A stretch of 16,894 bases of DNA from an uncultured Lachnospiraceae bacterium (GTDB lineage: Bacteria; Bacillota; Clostridia; Lachnospirales; Lachnospiraceae), in contig CADBUD010000275.1 of the NCBI GenBank assembly GCA_902797785.1, positions 1 to 16,894 on the forward strand, given 5' to 3'. Both the position numbers and the translations under genes were made by a program. Below the pieces are notes generated by a model. It searched no databases. It was given only the letters and a program-made list of their open reading frames with translations, and was not told where the DNA came from. Positions 1 to 7,252 of the stretch are shown piece after piece. Positions within the stretch are counted from its first letter, which is position 1. Every line of letters starts with the position of its first letter.

Positions 1-81
1 GTCGTATTTGGCGCACTGCTACCCCGGATTTTCAAGCAAAATGCGCTTGAAAATACCTTGCGGGATAATGGCTGTGAATAG
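1..81 (+). CDS. C-terminal tail of an unidentified upstream gene (partial)
   Basis: Reading from base 1, an open frame of 26 codons ends at TAG (79-81). The peptide begins VVFGALLPRIFKQ and ends NGCE. The hydrophobic start followed by a short charged tail could be the end of a last membrane helix, but the fragment is too short to assign a family. It lies in the same direction as coaX. The coaX promoter begins 33 bases after its stop, so the two genes need not be co-transcribed. It could also be a chance open frame. Confidence 0.4.
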   Translation, partial: VVFGALLPRIFKQNALENTLRDNGCE

Positions 82-92
82 TAACAAGTCAA

Positions 93-110
93 CAAAAATT
101 TTTGAAATTA
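93..110. promoter_or_regulatory. AT-rich palindrome and weak CodY-box-like site upstream of coaX
   Basis: Bases 93-104 form a perfect palindrome (CAAAAATTTTTG). Overlapping it, 96-110 (AAATTTTTGAAATTA) matches the CodY consensus AATTTTCWGAAAATT at 11 of 15 positions. The site ends 4 bases before the -35 hexamer. Such partial matches are common in AT-rich DNA, so this may be no more than an UP element. Confidence 0.25.
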
Positions 111-114
111 GTTA

Positions 115-143
115 TTTACATATAAACAAAGGAATGTTATAAT
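115..143 (+). promoter_or_regulatory. SigA-type promoter for coaX-coaBC
   Basis: A -35 hexamer TTTACA (115-120) is separated by exactly 17 bases from a perfect TATAAT (138-143). The -10 is preceded by TGT, giving the extended form TGnTATAAT. Transcription would start near 150, leaving a leader of about 30 bases with AGGAAAG (163-169) before the ATG at 181. AT-rich sequence just upstream, including the 12-bp palindrome at 93-104, could act as an UP element or operator. Confidence 0.8.
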
Positions 144-180
144 GACTATAAATTAGCATTTTAGGAAAGCGAGACGAAAA

Positions 181-963
181 ATGATACTGGCAATTGATGT
201 AGGAAACACAAACATTGTTTTAGGCGGTATTGATCAAAAGCAGATTTACTTCGCGGAGCGGATTTCGACGGATCTGTCTAAAACAGAACTGGAGTACGCA
301 GTACTGATCAAAACAATTTTTGAGCTGTACTCTATTTCTCCGCAGACTCTGGACGGTACAATGATCTCCTCAGTGGTTCCGCCTTTGATCAATATTTTAA
401 AAAAGGCAGTGAAAAAGCTTTCGGCTGCTCCGGTCAAGGTAGTGGGTCCAGGAATCCGAACAGGACTCAATATCCTGATGGATCATCCTGCGCAGTTGGG
501 GAGCGATCTGGTCGTTGGTGCAGTTGCGGCCATTGCGGAGTATGAGCCGCCGTTGATTTTGATTGACATGGGAACAGCTACGACGATTTCTGTCATTGAT
601 AAAAACAGAAATTATATCGGTGGACTGATCATTCCGGGAATTCGTACTTCCTTGGATTCTCTGGTATCTCGTACTTCTCAGCTTCCAAGAATCAGTATGG
701 AGGAGCCAAAGCATGTCATTGGAAAAAACACGATTGATTGTATGAGGAGCGGCATCATCTATGGAAATGCTGCTTTGATTGATGGGATGATTTCGAGAAT
801 CAAAGTAGAACTGGGATTAAATGGAGAGCAGGTGACGATTCTTGCGACCGGCGGCCTTTCCGGCAGCATCATTCCTCTGTGCAGGGAGAAAATCATTCTT
901 GAGGAAAATCTCCTTTTAAAAGGTTTATGGGAGCTATATGAAAAAAACAAAGGGCAGCCTTAG
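181..963 (+). CDS. coaX: Type III pantothenate kinase
   Basis: CoaX phosphorylates pantothenate with ATP, the first committed step of cytosolic coenzyme A synthesis. The type III family is generally not feedback-inhibited by CoA and needs a monovalent cation. The 260-residue length is normal. ASKHA-fold signatures are in order: DVGNT phosphate loop at residues 6-10, GPGIRTGL at 89-96, GSDLVVGAVAA at 107-117 with the expected catalytic Asp109, IDMGTATT at 128-135, the GGLIIPGI stretch from 148, and ATGG at 222-225. The ATG at 181 follows AGGAAAG at 163-169 and a strong promoter. The next gene, coaBC, starts 22 bases after the stop, so both probably share one transcript and cover consecutive parts of the same pathway. 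Confidence 0.95.
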   Translation: MILAIDVGNTNIVLGGIDQKQIYFAERISTDLSKTELEYAVLIKTIFELYSISPQTLDGTMISSVVPPLINILKKAVKKLSAAPVKVVGPGIRTGLNILMDHPAQLGSDLVVGAVAAIAEYEPPLILIDMGTATTISVIDKNRNYIGGLIIPGIRTSLDSLVSRTSQLPRISMEEPKHVIGKNTIDCMRSGIIYGNAALIDGMISRIKVELGLNGEQVTILATGGLSGSIIPLCREKIILEENLLLKGLWELYEKNKGQP

Positions 964-972
964 GAACAGGAC

Positions 973-988
973 GGGAGGTGGCAGCTTG
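973..988 (+). promoter_or_regulatory. Ribosome binding site fixing a TTG start for coaBC
   Basis: GGGAGG (973-978) lies 7 bases before TTG (986-988), the optimal distance. The in-frame ATG at 938 overlaps coaX by 26 bases, has only GGGAG at a cramped 4-base distance, and would add 16 basic/polar residues absent from the family. The TTG start gives the typical opening LLKDKHILLGVTGS. Confidence 0.75.
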
Positions 989-2203
989 TTAAAGGACAAA
1001 CATATTTTACTGGGAGTGACCGGCAGCATTGCCGCATACAAAATCGCAAATTTAGCTAGCATGCTGGTAAAGCAGCATGCGGAGGTGACAGTGATCATGA
1101 CGCGGAATGCAGCGAATTTTATTCATCCGACTGCATTTGAGACGATTACAGGACGAAAGTGTCTGATGGATACCTTTGACCGGAACTTTGATTTTTCTGT
1201 GGAGCATATTTCAATTGCAGAGTGGGCAGATTTGGTACTCGTTGCGCCGGCTTCGGCTAATGTGATTGCCAAGGCAGCCCATGGGATTGCTGATGATATG
1301 CTTACGACCACGCTGCTGGCATGTCAGTGCAAAAAGTTGATTTCTCCGGCGATGAATACAAAGATGTATGAAAATCCTGTCGTATGTGATAATCTAAAGC
1401 GTTTGGAGAACTACGGCTGGCTCGTGATTCCGGCAGTTCATGGAAGGCTCGCCTGTGGGACAAGTGGTGCAGGAAAGATGCCGTCAGAGGAGCAGCTATA
1501 CTCTTATATTCTACGAGAAATTGCAAAGGAAAAGGATTTTTTGGGAAAGCGCCTTATGGTCACGGCAGGTCCTACGAGAGAGGCAGTGGATCCGGTGAGA
1601 TTCCTGACCAATCATTCAACCGGAAAGATGGGATATGCGATAGCAAAGCAGGCGATGCTTCGTGGAGCTTCTGTCACGCTGATCAGTGGACCGGTTTCGA
1701 TACAGCCGCCGGATTTTGTGACTGTCGTACCGGTAGTCAGTGCGGAGGAGATGTTTGAGGCTGTAAAGAGTCGCTATGAGAATCAGGATATTATCATAAA
1801 GGCTGCTGCTGTTGCGGATTATTGTCCGGTACAGGCTTCAAATCAAAAGATTAAAAAGTCAGATGACGGAATGGAAATCTGCTTAAAGCGCACCACGGAT
1901 ATCTTAAAGTTTTTGGGAGAACATAAAAAGAAAGGTCAGTTTTTATGCGGTTTTTCCATGGAGACAGAGCATCTTTTAGAAAACTCCAAAAAGAAACTGG
2001 AAAAGAAGAATGCAGATATGATCGTGGCCAATAGCTTACGGGATGAAGGAGCCGGCTTTGGGACAGATACCAATGTTGTGACGATGATAACAAAGGAAGA
2101 ATGCATATCTCTTCCTAAGCTTTCAAAAGAGGAAACTGCAGAACAGATTTTGACCAAGATTGGTTCCCTGCAAAATTATAGAGAAAACGAAAAAGGCAGG
2201 TGA
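986..2203 (+). CDS. coaBC: Bifunctional phosphopantothenoylcysteine decarboxylase / phosphopantothenate-cysteine ligase
   Basis: This fused enzyme (also called Dfp) joins cysteine to 4'-phosphopantothenate and decarboxylates the product to 4'-phosphopantetheine. From the TTG at 986 it is 405 residues, the usual size. The N-terminal FMN-dependent CoaC domain shows GVTGSIAAYK (10-19), the catalytic His74 in EHISIAEWAD, PAMN (121-124), and the substrate-flap motif LACGTSGAGKM with Cys157. The C-terminal CoaB domain begins near residue 187 and shows PTREAVDPVR (196-205), AAAVADYCP (273-281), KIKK (288-291) and GFSMET (322-327). All key residues I can recognise are present, so both activities are expected. 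It follows coaX by 22 bases and precedes the HD-GYP gene by one base. The last residues (NYRENEKGR) are a variable charged tail. Confidence 0.96.
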   Translation: MLKDKHILLGVTGSIAAYKIANLASMLVKQHAEVTVIMTRNAANFIHPTAFETITGRKCLMDTFDRNFDFSVEHISIAEWADLVLVAPASANVIAKAAHGIADDMLTTTLLACQCKKLISPAMNTKMYENPVVCDNLKRLENYGWLVIPAVHGRLACGTSGAGKMPSEEQLYSYILREIAKEKDFLGKRLMVTAGPTREAVDPVRFLTNHSTGKMGYAIAKQAMLRGASVTLISGPVSIQPPDFVTVVPVVSAEEMFEAVKSRYENQDIIIKAAAVADYCPVQASNQKIKKSDDGMEICLKRTTDILKFLGEHKKKGQFLCGFSMETEHLLENSKKKLEKKNADMIVANSLRDEGAGFGTDTNVVTMITKEECISLPKLSKEETAEQILTKIGSLQNYRENEKGR

Positions 2204-2204
2204 A

Positions 2205-3725
2205 ATGCGGTTGCGTTTTGTTGAAATTGATGAGATTAAACCGGGAATGGTGCTTGCCAAAGAGCTGACCGATTCCTTTGAGCGCGTCGTGACAAAGACG
2301 AATATGAGGATCCGAAACGGGCTGCTAGAGCAGATGAAGGTTCTTGGTTTTGCCGGTGCGTACTTGGAAGATGATATCAGTGACGGAATCTATATCGGAG
2401 ATCCGATTCCAAAATCCATGAGACTTCAGGCAGTTCATTCCCTAAAAGAGTTCAATGTAGATAATGCTATCTTTATGGCCAATAAGATTGTAAAATATTT
2501 ACGGCTGAATGACAGGATTTCTATGGATTCCCTGGATTTGCGTACCTACGACGAATATGTCGTCCGCCATTCAGTAAATGTTTGTATTTATTCTGTCCTG
2601 TTAGGAGCAAAGCTTGGACTTTCTATGAAAATTCTAGAGGATCTGGCTGGGGCTGCCATGCTTCATGATGTTGGAAATTTTTATCTGGATCATCGTTTGG
2701 TCTATTCACAGCGACCGTTCAACTCTAAGGAATATGAAATGATCAAGGAGCATGTTTTTCTGGGGGTGGAAAATCTCCAGATTAATTTTGCTGTCAATGA
2801 AAAAATGCTGGAGGCAATAGCACAGCATCATGAAAATGAGGATGGCTCCGGATATCCGGAGGGACTTTCTTCAGAAGATATCTGTGATATTGCAAAGATT
2901 CTTCATATTGTGGATGTATATGATGCCTTGATGACGAAAAAGCCGTATCGAAAAGCCTATCGTTCGGACGAGGCGATGAACTATCTGATAGAGCAGAAAG
3001 GTATTTTGTTTGACGCAGACTATGTTGATGCCTTTGCTGAACTGATACCCTTTTACTATAGGGGCATGAAAGTAAAGCTTTCCGATGGGACAGAAGGTTG
3101 TGTGGATATGAATTACGAAGAAAACTTCCGTCGTCCCAGGGTTCGTTTTTCCAAATATAAGACATATCGTTTAAATGATGACCCTGCCTGTGCTCATATT
3201 TTTATCGTTCCTCCTGGACCTGTTGAGACACTGACATATCTTTCGCCCGAAGAATCCAAGGCGAAAGAGAGACGCCGGGCGGAGGAAAAACGTCTGGAAG
3301 AGGAGGCACGGGTCGATAAAACGGACTGGGAGCATTTGCTGCTGGTAGATGATATGGTTTCCATCCGAAAGATTTTTGAAGAGATGGTAAAAGAAGATTA
3401 TCGTTTAACGAGTGTAAATTCGGGAGAGAGTGCTTTGGCATATCTGGAAGAGCATCAGGACGACCTGCCGGATTTGGTGATTATGGACATTCATATGCCT
3501 GGGATGGATGGATTTGAGACGACGAGGGTGATTCGGGAACAGATATCAGACGATCTTCCGATTCTTTTTTTCTCAGAGTCTGCCGGGGAAGAGATTATAC
3601 AGCGATGTTATGAATGTGGGGGGACAGATTTTGTACAAAAACCATTCAAATCCATTTTTCTGATGAATAAAATCGAAAAGCTTTTGGTTCAGTCCATCAG
3701 GGAAAAGGAAAAAAATAATAAATAA
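2205..3725 (+). CDS. HD-GYP domain protein with C-terminal receiver domain (putative c-di-GMP phosphodiesterase)
   Basis: The 506-residue protein begins at ATG 2205, behind AGGCAGG (2194-2200), one base after the coaBC stop. Residues about 1-60 form the small N-terminal domain often found before clostridial HD-GYP domains (EIKPGMVLAKEL). The HD-GYP domain covers about 100-285: H122, HD at 154-155, EH near 182-183, HH at 208-209, DGSGYP (213-218) and VDVYDAL. Metal ligands look intact, but the usual HDxGK reads HDVGN, with Asn replacing the conserved Lys. A charged coiled-coil linker (about 350-372) leads to a CheY-like receiver: acidic pair D382/D383, phospho-acceptor Asp428 in MDIHMPGMDG, Ser457 and Lys479. 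Receivers usually precede HD-GYP domains, so this order is less common. The family hydrolyses c-di-GMP; activity here is inferred. No paired histidine kinase is in view. Confidence 0.88.
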   Translation: MRLRFVEIDEIKPGMVLAKELTDSFERVVTKTNMRIRNGLLEQMKVLGFAGAYLEDDISDGIYIGDPIPKSMRLQAVHSLKEFNVDNAIFMANKIVKYLRLNDRISMDSLDLRTYDEYVVRHSVNVCIYSVLLGAKLGLSMKILEDLAGAAMLHDVGNFYLDHRLVYSQRPFNSKEYEMIKEHVFLGVENLQINFAVNEKMLEAIAQHHENEDGSGYPEGLSSEDICDIAKILHIVDVYDALMTKKPYRKAYRSDEAMNYLIEQKGILFDADYVDAFAELIPFYYRGMKVKLSDGTEGCVDMNYEENFRRPRVRFSKYKTYRLNDDPACAHIFIVPPGPVETLTYLSPEESKAKERRRAEEKRLEEEARVDKTDWEHLLLVDDMVSIRKIFEEMVKEDYRLTSVNSGESALAYLEEHQDDLPDLVIMDIHMPGMDGFETTRVIREQISDDLPILFFSESAGEEIIQRCYECGGTDFVQKPFKSIFLMNKIEKLLVQSIREKEKNNK

Positions 3726-3739
3726 AAGGAGAAAAGTAA

Positions 3740-4336
3740 ATGGATTATATCATAAAATTAGAACAAATGATGGAGGAGAATAATGGATTTCTTACGGCAG
3801 GAGAGGTGACAAAATTAAATATACCAAGAATTTATCTCAAAGAATTATTAAAACGGGGAATGGTAACAAAACTAGAGAGAGGAATCTATCTGAAAAAAGG
3901 GAGCAAAGATGATGTTCTGTATCGTACTCAGGCAAAGTATGGAAAAATAGTGTATTCTCATGAAACGGCGCTTTATCTGAATAAAATCCTGAAAAAAGAG
4001 CCACCGATGATTTCTGCAACGATCAATACAGGATACAACCCGAATACGATAAAAAGACGCGGCATGAAAATCTACACCATTAAGCCGGAACTCTGTTCTT
4101 ATGGGATGATTGAGGTTCCATCAAAATCTGGTAATATTATCAGGACATATGATGTTAAGAGAACTATCTGTGATCTGATCCGTAGCCGGAGCCATATCGA
4201 CAAAAAACTGATGGCACAGACCCTTCGGGATTTTGTAAAGAAAAATCCAGAAGAGATCGAAGATCTCCGGGAATATGCGGAAAAATTCCGAATTGGAAAG
4301 ATTCTGGATAATTATTTAAGTGTACTGATTCTTTAA
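3740..4336 (+). CDS. AbiEi-type antitoxin-like protein, no adjacent toxin
   Basis: This 198-residue protein resembles AbiEi, the antitoxin and transcriptional repressor of type IV toxin-antitoxin systems first known from phage abortive infection. Residues about 1-55 form a winged helix-turn-helix with the characteristic flow: GFLTAGEVTKLNI, then LLKRGMVTKLERGIYLKK. The rest fits the C-terminal AbiEi domain: YSHETALYLNKIL, then PPMISATI, IKRRGMKIYTI and a YDVKRTICDLIR stretch like the end of this family's core. The length is typical. A good AAAGGAG (3725-3731) precedes the ATG by 8 bases. In AbiE loci the nucleotidyltransferase AbiEii follows immediately, but here a 163-base leader and then comM follow, and no AbiEii fragment is visible. 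It may be a solitary regulator, a decoupled antitoxin, or the remains of a lost pair. Family call is good; role is unknown. Confidence 0.8.
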   Translation: MDYIIKLEQMMEENNGFLTAGEVTKLNIPRIYLKELLKRGMVTKLERGIYLKKGSKDDVLYRTQAKYGKIVYSHETALYLNKILKKEPPMISATINTGYNPNTIKRRGMKIYTIKPELCSYGMIEVPSKSGNIIRTYDVKRTICDLIRSRSHIDKKLMAQTLRDFVKKNPEEIEDLREYAEKFRIGKILDNYLSVLIL

Positions 4337-4370
4337 AAGAAACAAAAGAGCAGGAAAAATGTTTACTGAA

Positions 4371-4399
4371 GGTGCGCAGAACGTGAAGGTCTGTGCATC
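4371..4399 (+). repeat. 10-bp inverted repeat (hairpin) in the comM leader
   Basis: Bases 4371-4380 (GGTGCGCAGA) pair with 4390-4399 (TCTGTGCATC) over ten pairs, two of them G-U wobbles, with a 9-base loop (ACGTGAAGG). No T-run follows, so it is not a standard intrinsic terminator for the preceding AbiEi-like gene. It may be an RNA structure in the comM leader or part of a repeat element. Confidence 0.55.
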
Positions 4400-4400
4400 G

Positions 4401-4466
4401 GTGTGCCAGAAGAGACAGAAGGGAGTATTTGTGCTCTGTGTGCCTTCGATAGGCGTATTTTTGCTC
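4401..4466 (+). repeat. Short imperfect direct repeats upstream of comM
   Basis: Two sets are visible. GTGTGCC occurs at 4401-4407 and 4438-4444, each preceded by TGTGC. A longer pair, GGAGTATTTGTGCTC (4422-4436) and GGCGTATTTTTGCTC (4452-4466), matches at 13 of 15 bases with a 30-base offset. With the hairpin just upstream, these fill most of the 163 bases between the AbiEi-like gene and comM. The block may be a small interspersed element. Confidence 0.5.
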
Positions 4467-4486
4467 GCTACAATTATAATTAAGAA

Positions 4487-4502
4487 AGAGGGGATGCGGT
4501 TG
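4487..4502 (+). promoter_or_regulatory. Ribosome binding site fixing a TTG start for comM
   Basis: AGAGGGG (4487-4493) lies 6 bases before TTG (4500-4502). The ATG at 4494 abuts the same site with no spacing, and the ATG at 4359 would add 47 residues with no family match. The TTG gives the normal family opening YSIVHTAAVHGID. Confidence 0.65.
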
Positions 4503-6110
4503 TACAGTATCGTACATACAGCGGCAGTTCATGGAATTGACAGCTGCCTAATCAGCGTAGAGGCAGACATCAGCAACGGGATGCCGGTCTTTGATTTGAC
4601 AGGGATGCTCGCTAAGGAGGTAAAGGAATCTAAGGAGCGGGTGAGAACAGCAATGAAAAATTGTGGCTTTTCTCTTCCTGCAAAGAGAATTACCGTAAAC
4701 TTGTTTCCGGCAGATATAAAAAAAGAGGGTTCAGGATATGATCTGCCAATTGCCACAGCTATCTTAAGGGGAATGAATCAAATATCTGATTACTATCTAA
4801 AGGATAGTATCTTTGTTGGGGAACTCAGTCTAAACGGAACAATCAATCATGTCAATGGGATGCTGTCCATCGTTTCAGAGGCTCAAAAAGCTGGATTTCG
4901 CCGATGCTTCGTTCCAAAACATGATGAAAAAGAGGGGGCATTGATTCACGGTATCCAGACAATCGGAGTCAGGAATTTATTAGAGCTAGTCACCTATTTG
5001 AATAAAGAAAAAAGCAGATCTGAATATTCTAAGAATCAGGAAATCTTTATTTCTTCTTCCAATCCCATAATAGAACATGAAAATTCATATAATTCAGAAA
5101 AAGAAAGTGATCTGTCCGGGCTTTCCAGAGAGGACGACCAGAGGGAAGATATTGATTTTTCAGAAATCAACGGGCAGTATATTGCCAAAAGAGCCTGCGA
5201 AATTGCGGCTGCTGGAAGACATAATTTGCTTTTTATCGGTCCGCCCGGTTCAGGGAAGACGATGATGGCAAAAAGAATCCCAACAATCCTTCCGGCATTG
5301 ACCATTGAAGAAAGTTTGGAAATCTCTAAAATCTACAGTGTTCTTGGGCTGATTCAGCCCGATCATCCTTTAATTGCCAGGCGGCCGTTTCGTATGCCGC
5401 ATCATTCGATTACTTCACAAGCTTTGATTGGAGGTGGTACAATTCCAAAGCCCGGAGAGGTAAGCCTGGCACATCACGGGATTTTGTTTTTAGATGAATT
5501 GACAGAATTTGATAATCGGACGCTGGAGATGCTGCGTCAGCCGCTGGAGGATAAACAGGTCATTATTTCCCGGATGAACGGAAGCTTTTGTTATCCCGCC
5601 GGATTTCAGCTGACAGCAGCAATGAACCCCTGCAGATGCGGCTACTACCCGGATCGCTCTCGCTGTTCCTGTTCCCCTAGGGAGGTATCGCATTATTTGA
5701 ACCGGATCAGTCAGCCATTGCTTGACCGGATGGATCTTTGCGTGGAAGCTTCCGAGGTCAGTTATCAGGACATAAAAAGTGAAGGAAGCGGCGAGAGCTC
5801 GAAAGAGATTCGTAAAAGAGTCGAGGCGGCTCATGAAATCCAGAAAGAACGCTATCAGACAATGAGATATCATTTTAATTCCGACCTGGATATCAAAGGA
5901 CTGAAGAAATTCTGCAGATTGACAAAGGAGGGGGAGAAACTGATGGAAACAGCTTTCACACAGCTGCATCTGAGCGCGCGGGGATATCACAGAATCCTAA
6001 AGGTATCCCGTACCATTGCAGATCTGGAGGGAAAAGAAGACATTCAGGTGAATCATCTAAAAGAGGCAGTATTTTACAGGACAGTAGATAAGAAATTTTG
6101 GGAAGGATAG
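4500..6110 (+). CDS. comM: ComM/YifB family AAA+ ATPase (magnesium chelatase-like)
   Basis: From the TTG at 4500 the protein has 536 residues, close to the family's usual 500-510 plus a variable linker. In naturally competent Gram-negatives ComM is a hexameric helicase promoting branch migration of incoming DNA. In Clostridia its role is less defined; the gene is widely labelled YifB. The N-terminal domain (about 1-165) has the Lon-like fold signature ISNGMPVFDLTG and FPADIKKEGSGYDLPIA. A polar, poorly conserved linker (about 170-215) is longer than usual. The AAA+ core has Walker A GPPGSGKT (247-254), Walker B ILFLDE (328-333), the Cys-rich NPCRCGYYPD...CSC region (Cys 378, 380, 389, 391), and LDRMDL. 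The C-terminal Mg-chelatase-type helical domain ends in VDKKFWEG. It sits directly before dprA, a frequent pairing that suggests a shared role with single-stranded or recombining DNA. Confidence 0.92.
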   Translation: MYSIVHTAAVHGIDSCLISVEADISNGMPVFDLTGMLAKEVKESKERVRTAMKNCGFSLPAKRITVNLFPADIKKEGSGYDLPIATAILRGMNQISDYYLKDSIFVGELSLNGTINHVNGMLSIVSEAQKAGFRRCFVPKHDEKEGALIHGIQTIGVRNLLELVTYLNKEKSRSEYSKNQEIFISSSNPIIEHENSYNSEKESDLSGLSREDDQREDIDFSEINGQYIAKRACEIAAAGRHNLLFIGPPGSGKTMMAKRIPTILPALTIEESLEISKIYSVLGLIQPDHPLIARRPFRMPHHSITSQALIGGGTIPKPGEVSLAHHGILFLDELTEFDNRTLEMLRQPLEDKQVIISRMNGSFCYPAGFQLTAAMNPCRCGYYPDRSRCSCSPREVSHYLNRISQPLLDRMDLCVEASEVSYQDIKSEGSGESSKEIRKRVEAAHEIQKERYQTMRYHFNSDLDIKGLKKFCRLTKEGEKLMETAFTQLHLSARGYHRILKVSRTIADLEGKEDIQVNHLKEAVFYRTVDKKFWEG

Positions 6111-6123
6111 GAAAGGGGAAAAA

Positions 6124-7221
6124 ATGAACTATAGTTTATGGTTGGGGACGATTCCCGGGATTGGACGGAAGAAAATCAAAAAGTTAAGGGAATATCTTGG
6201 GTCTTCTAAGAATATTTATCATGTATCTGAGAAAGACATAGACCGTTTGACGTTTTTAACGGAAAAGGATAAAGAAGCTCTGAAAAGCTCGCGCACAGAA
6301 CAGTGCCTGGAAGAAAAGGAGAGGTTTTTAAAAGAGCATTCGATTTCTTTCGTGACACAGGAAATGGAGGAATATCCCAAAAGATTGATCCCATTAGAGG
6401 ATGCACCATATCTGATTTATTATAAAGGAAGGCTTCCGAGAGAGGATATGCCTTCAATCGCAATGATCGGGGCAAGGAACAGCACCCCCTATGGAGAGGC
6501 GGCGGCGAGGGAGTTTTCGTGGTATTTTTCCAAACATGGAATTCAAATTATCAGTGGAATGGCAAGGGGGATTGATGGAGCCAGTCAGATGAGTGCCATA
6601 AAAGCAGGAGGGCAGAGCTTTGGAGTTCTGGGGTCTGGAATTGAAGTCTGTTATCCGGCGGAAAATATCACACTATATCAAAAATTGAAAGAACAAGGTG
6701 GGATTCTTTCAGAGTACGCCCCTATGACAAAACCGAGCCCGGGGTATTTTCCGCTGAGAAATCGGATCATCAGCGGCCTTTCGGATGTTGTTCTTGTAGT
6801 AGAAGCAAAAGAGCGCAGCGGATCCCTGATCACTGTGGAGTATGCGCTGGAGCAGGGAAAGGAGGTATTTGCGATTCCGGGGAGAATCAATGATGTGGCG
6901 AGTAAGGGATGCAATCATCTGATTTTTGAAGGGGCAGGAATGGCAGATACTCCAGAACGTATTTTAGAGGCGATGGGCTGGAAAAATGCGGAAAAAGGGG
7001 AAGAAAAACAAAACAGAACAAAAGTTCGACTTGAAAAAAATGAGATGATGGTGTATAGTTGTTTGGGTTTAGTTCCTACAGGTTTGGAAAAAATCATCGG
7101 GGAAACAAAGCTGCCGCCATCAGAAATTCTCCAGATTTTGGTACAGCTCCAAATGCAGGGGATCATCCGGGAGCTGTCAAAGAACCAGTATATCATTGAG
7201 GGCGGATATGAAATTAGATAA
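6124..7221 (+). CDS. dprA: DNA processing protein DprA (Smf)
   Basis: DprA binds incoming single-stranded DNA and loads RecA during transformation, and it is also widespread in bacteria not known to be competent. The 365-residue protein has an N-terminal helix-hairpin-helix/SAM-like region (IPGIGRKKIKKL, 10-21) and a Rossmann-fold core. Core signatures are IGARNSTPYG (115-124), SGMARGID (144-151), LGSGIEVCYP (169-178), YFPLRNRIISGLS (208-220) and SGSLITVEYALEQGKEVFAIPG (two adjoining motifs, 232-253). Residues from about 300 form the C-terminal winged-helix (DML1-like) domain, ending QYIIEGG. The ATG at 6124 follows GGAAAGGGG and is 13 bases after the comM stop, so both are probably co-translated from one message. 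The topA start is 31 bases downstream. Confidence 0.96.
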   Translation: MNYSLWLGTIPGIGRKKIKKLREYLGSSKNIYHVSEKDIDRLTFLTEKDKEALKSSRTEQCLEEKERFLKEHSISFVTQEMEEYPKRLIPLEDAPYLIYYKGRLPREDMPSIAMIGARNSTPYGEAAAREFSWYFSKHGIQIISGMARGIDGASQMSAIKAGGQSFGVLGSGIEVCYPAENITLYQKLKEQGGILSEYAPMTKPSPGYFPLRNRIISGLSDVVLVVEAKERSGSLITVEYALEQGKEVFAIPGRINDVASKGCNHLIFEGAGMADTPERILEAMGWKNAEKGEEKQNRTKVRLEKNEMMVYSCLGLVPTGLEKIIGETKLPPSEILQILVQLQMQGIIRELSKNQYIIEGGYEIR

Positions 7222-7252
7222 GCTGCTAGCCAGCGATGGAGGTTAAGGGAAA

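Noticed and set aside
938..985. Longer coaBC start at ATG 938
   Set aside because: It overlaps coaX by 26 bases, has poor ribosome-site spacing, and adds residues not typical of the family; TTG 986 has a perfect site.
4475..4480. TATAAT as a -10 for comM
   Set aside because: No acceptable -35 is found 16-18 bases upstream, and transcription would begin at or inside the ribosome site.
4359..4499. In-frame 47-residue N-terminal extension of ComM with a hydrophobic stretch
   Set aside because: It is encoded by the repeat-bearing leader, the family begins at YSIVHTAAVHGID, and the best ribosome site points to TTG 4500.
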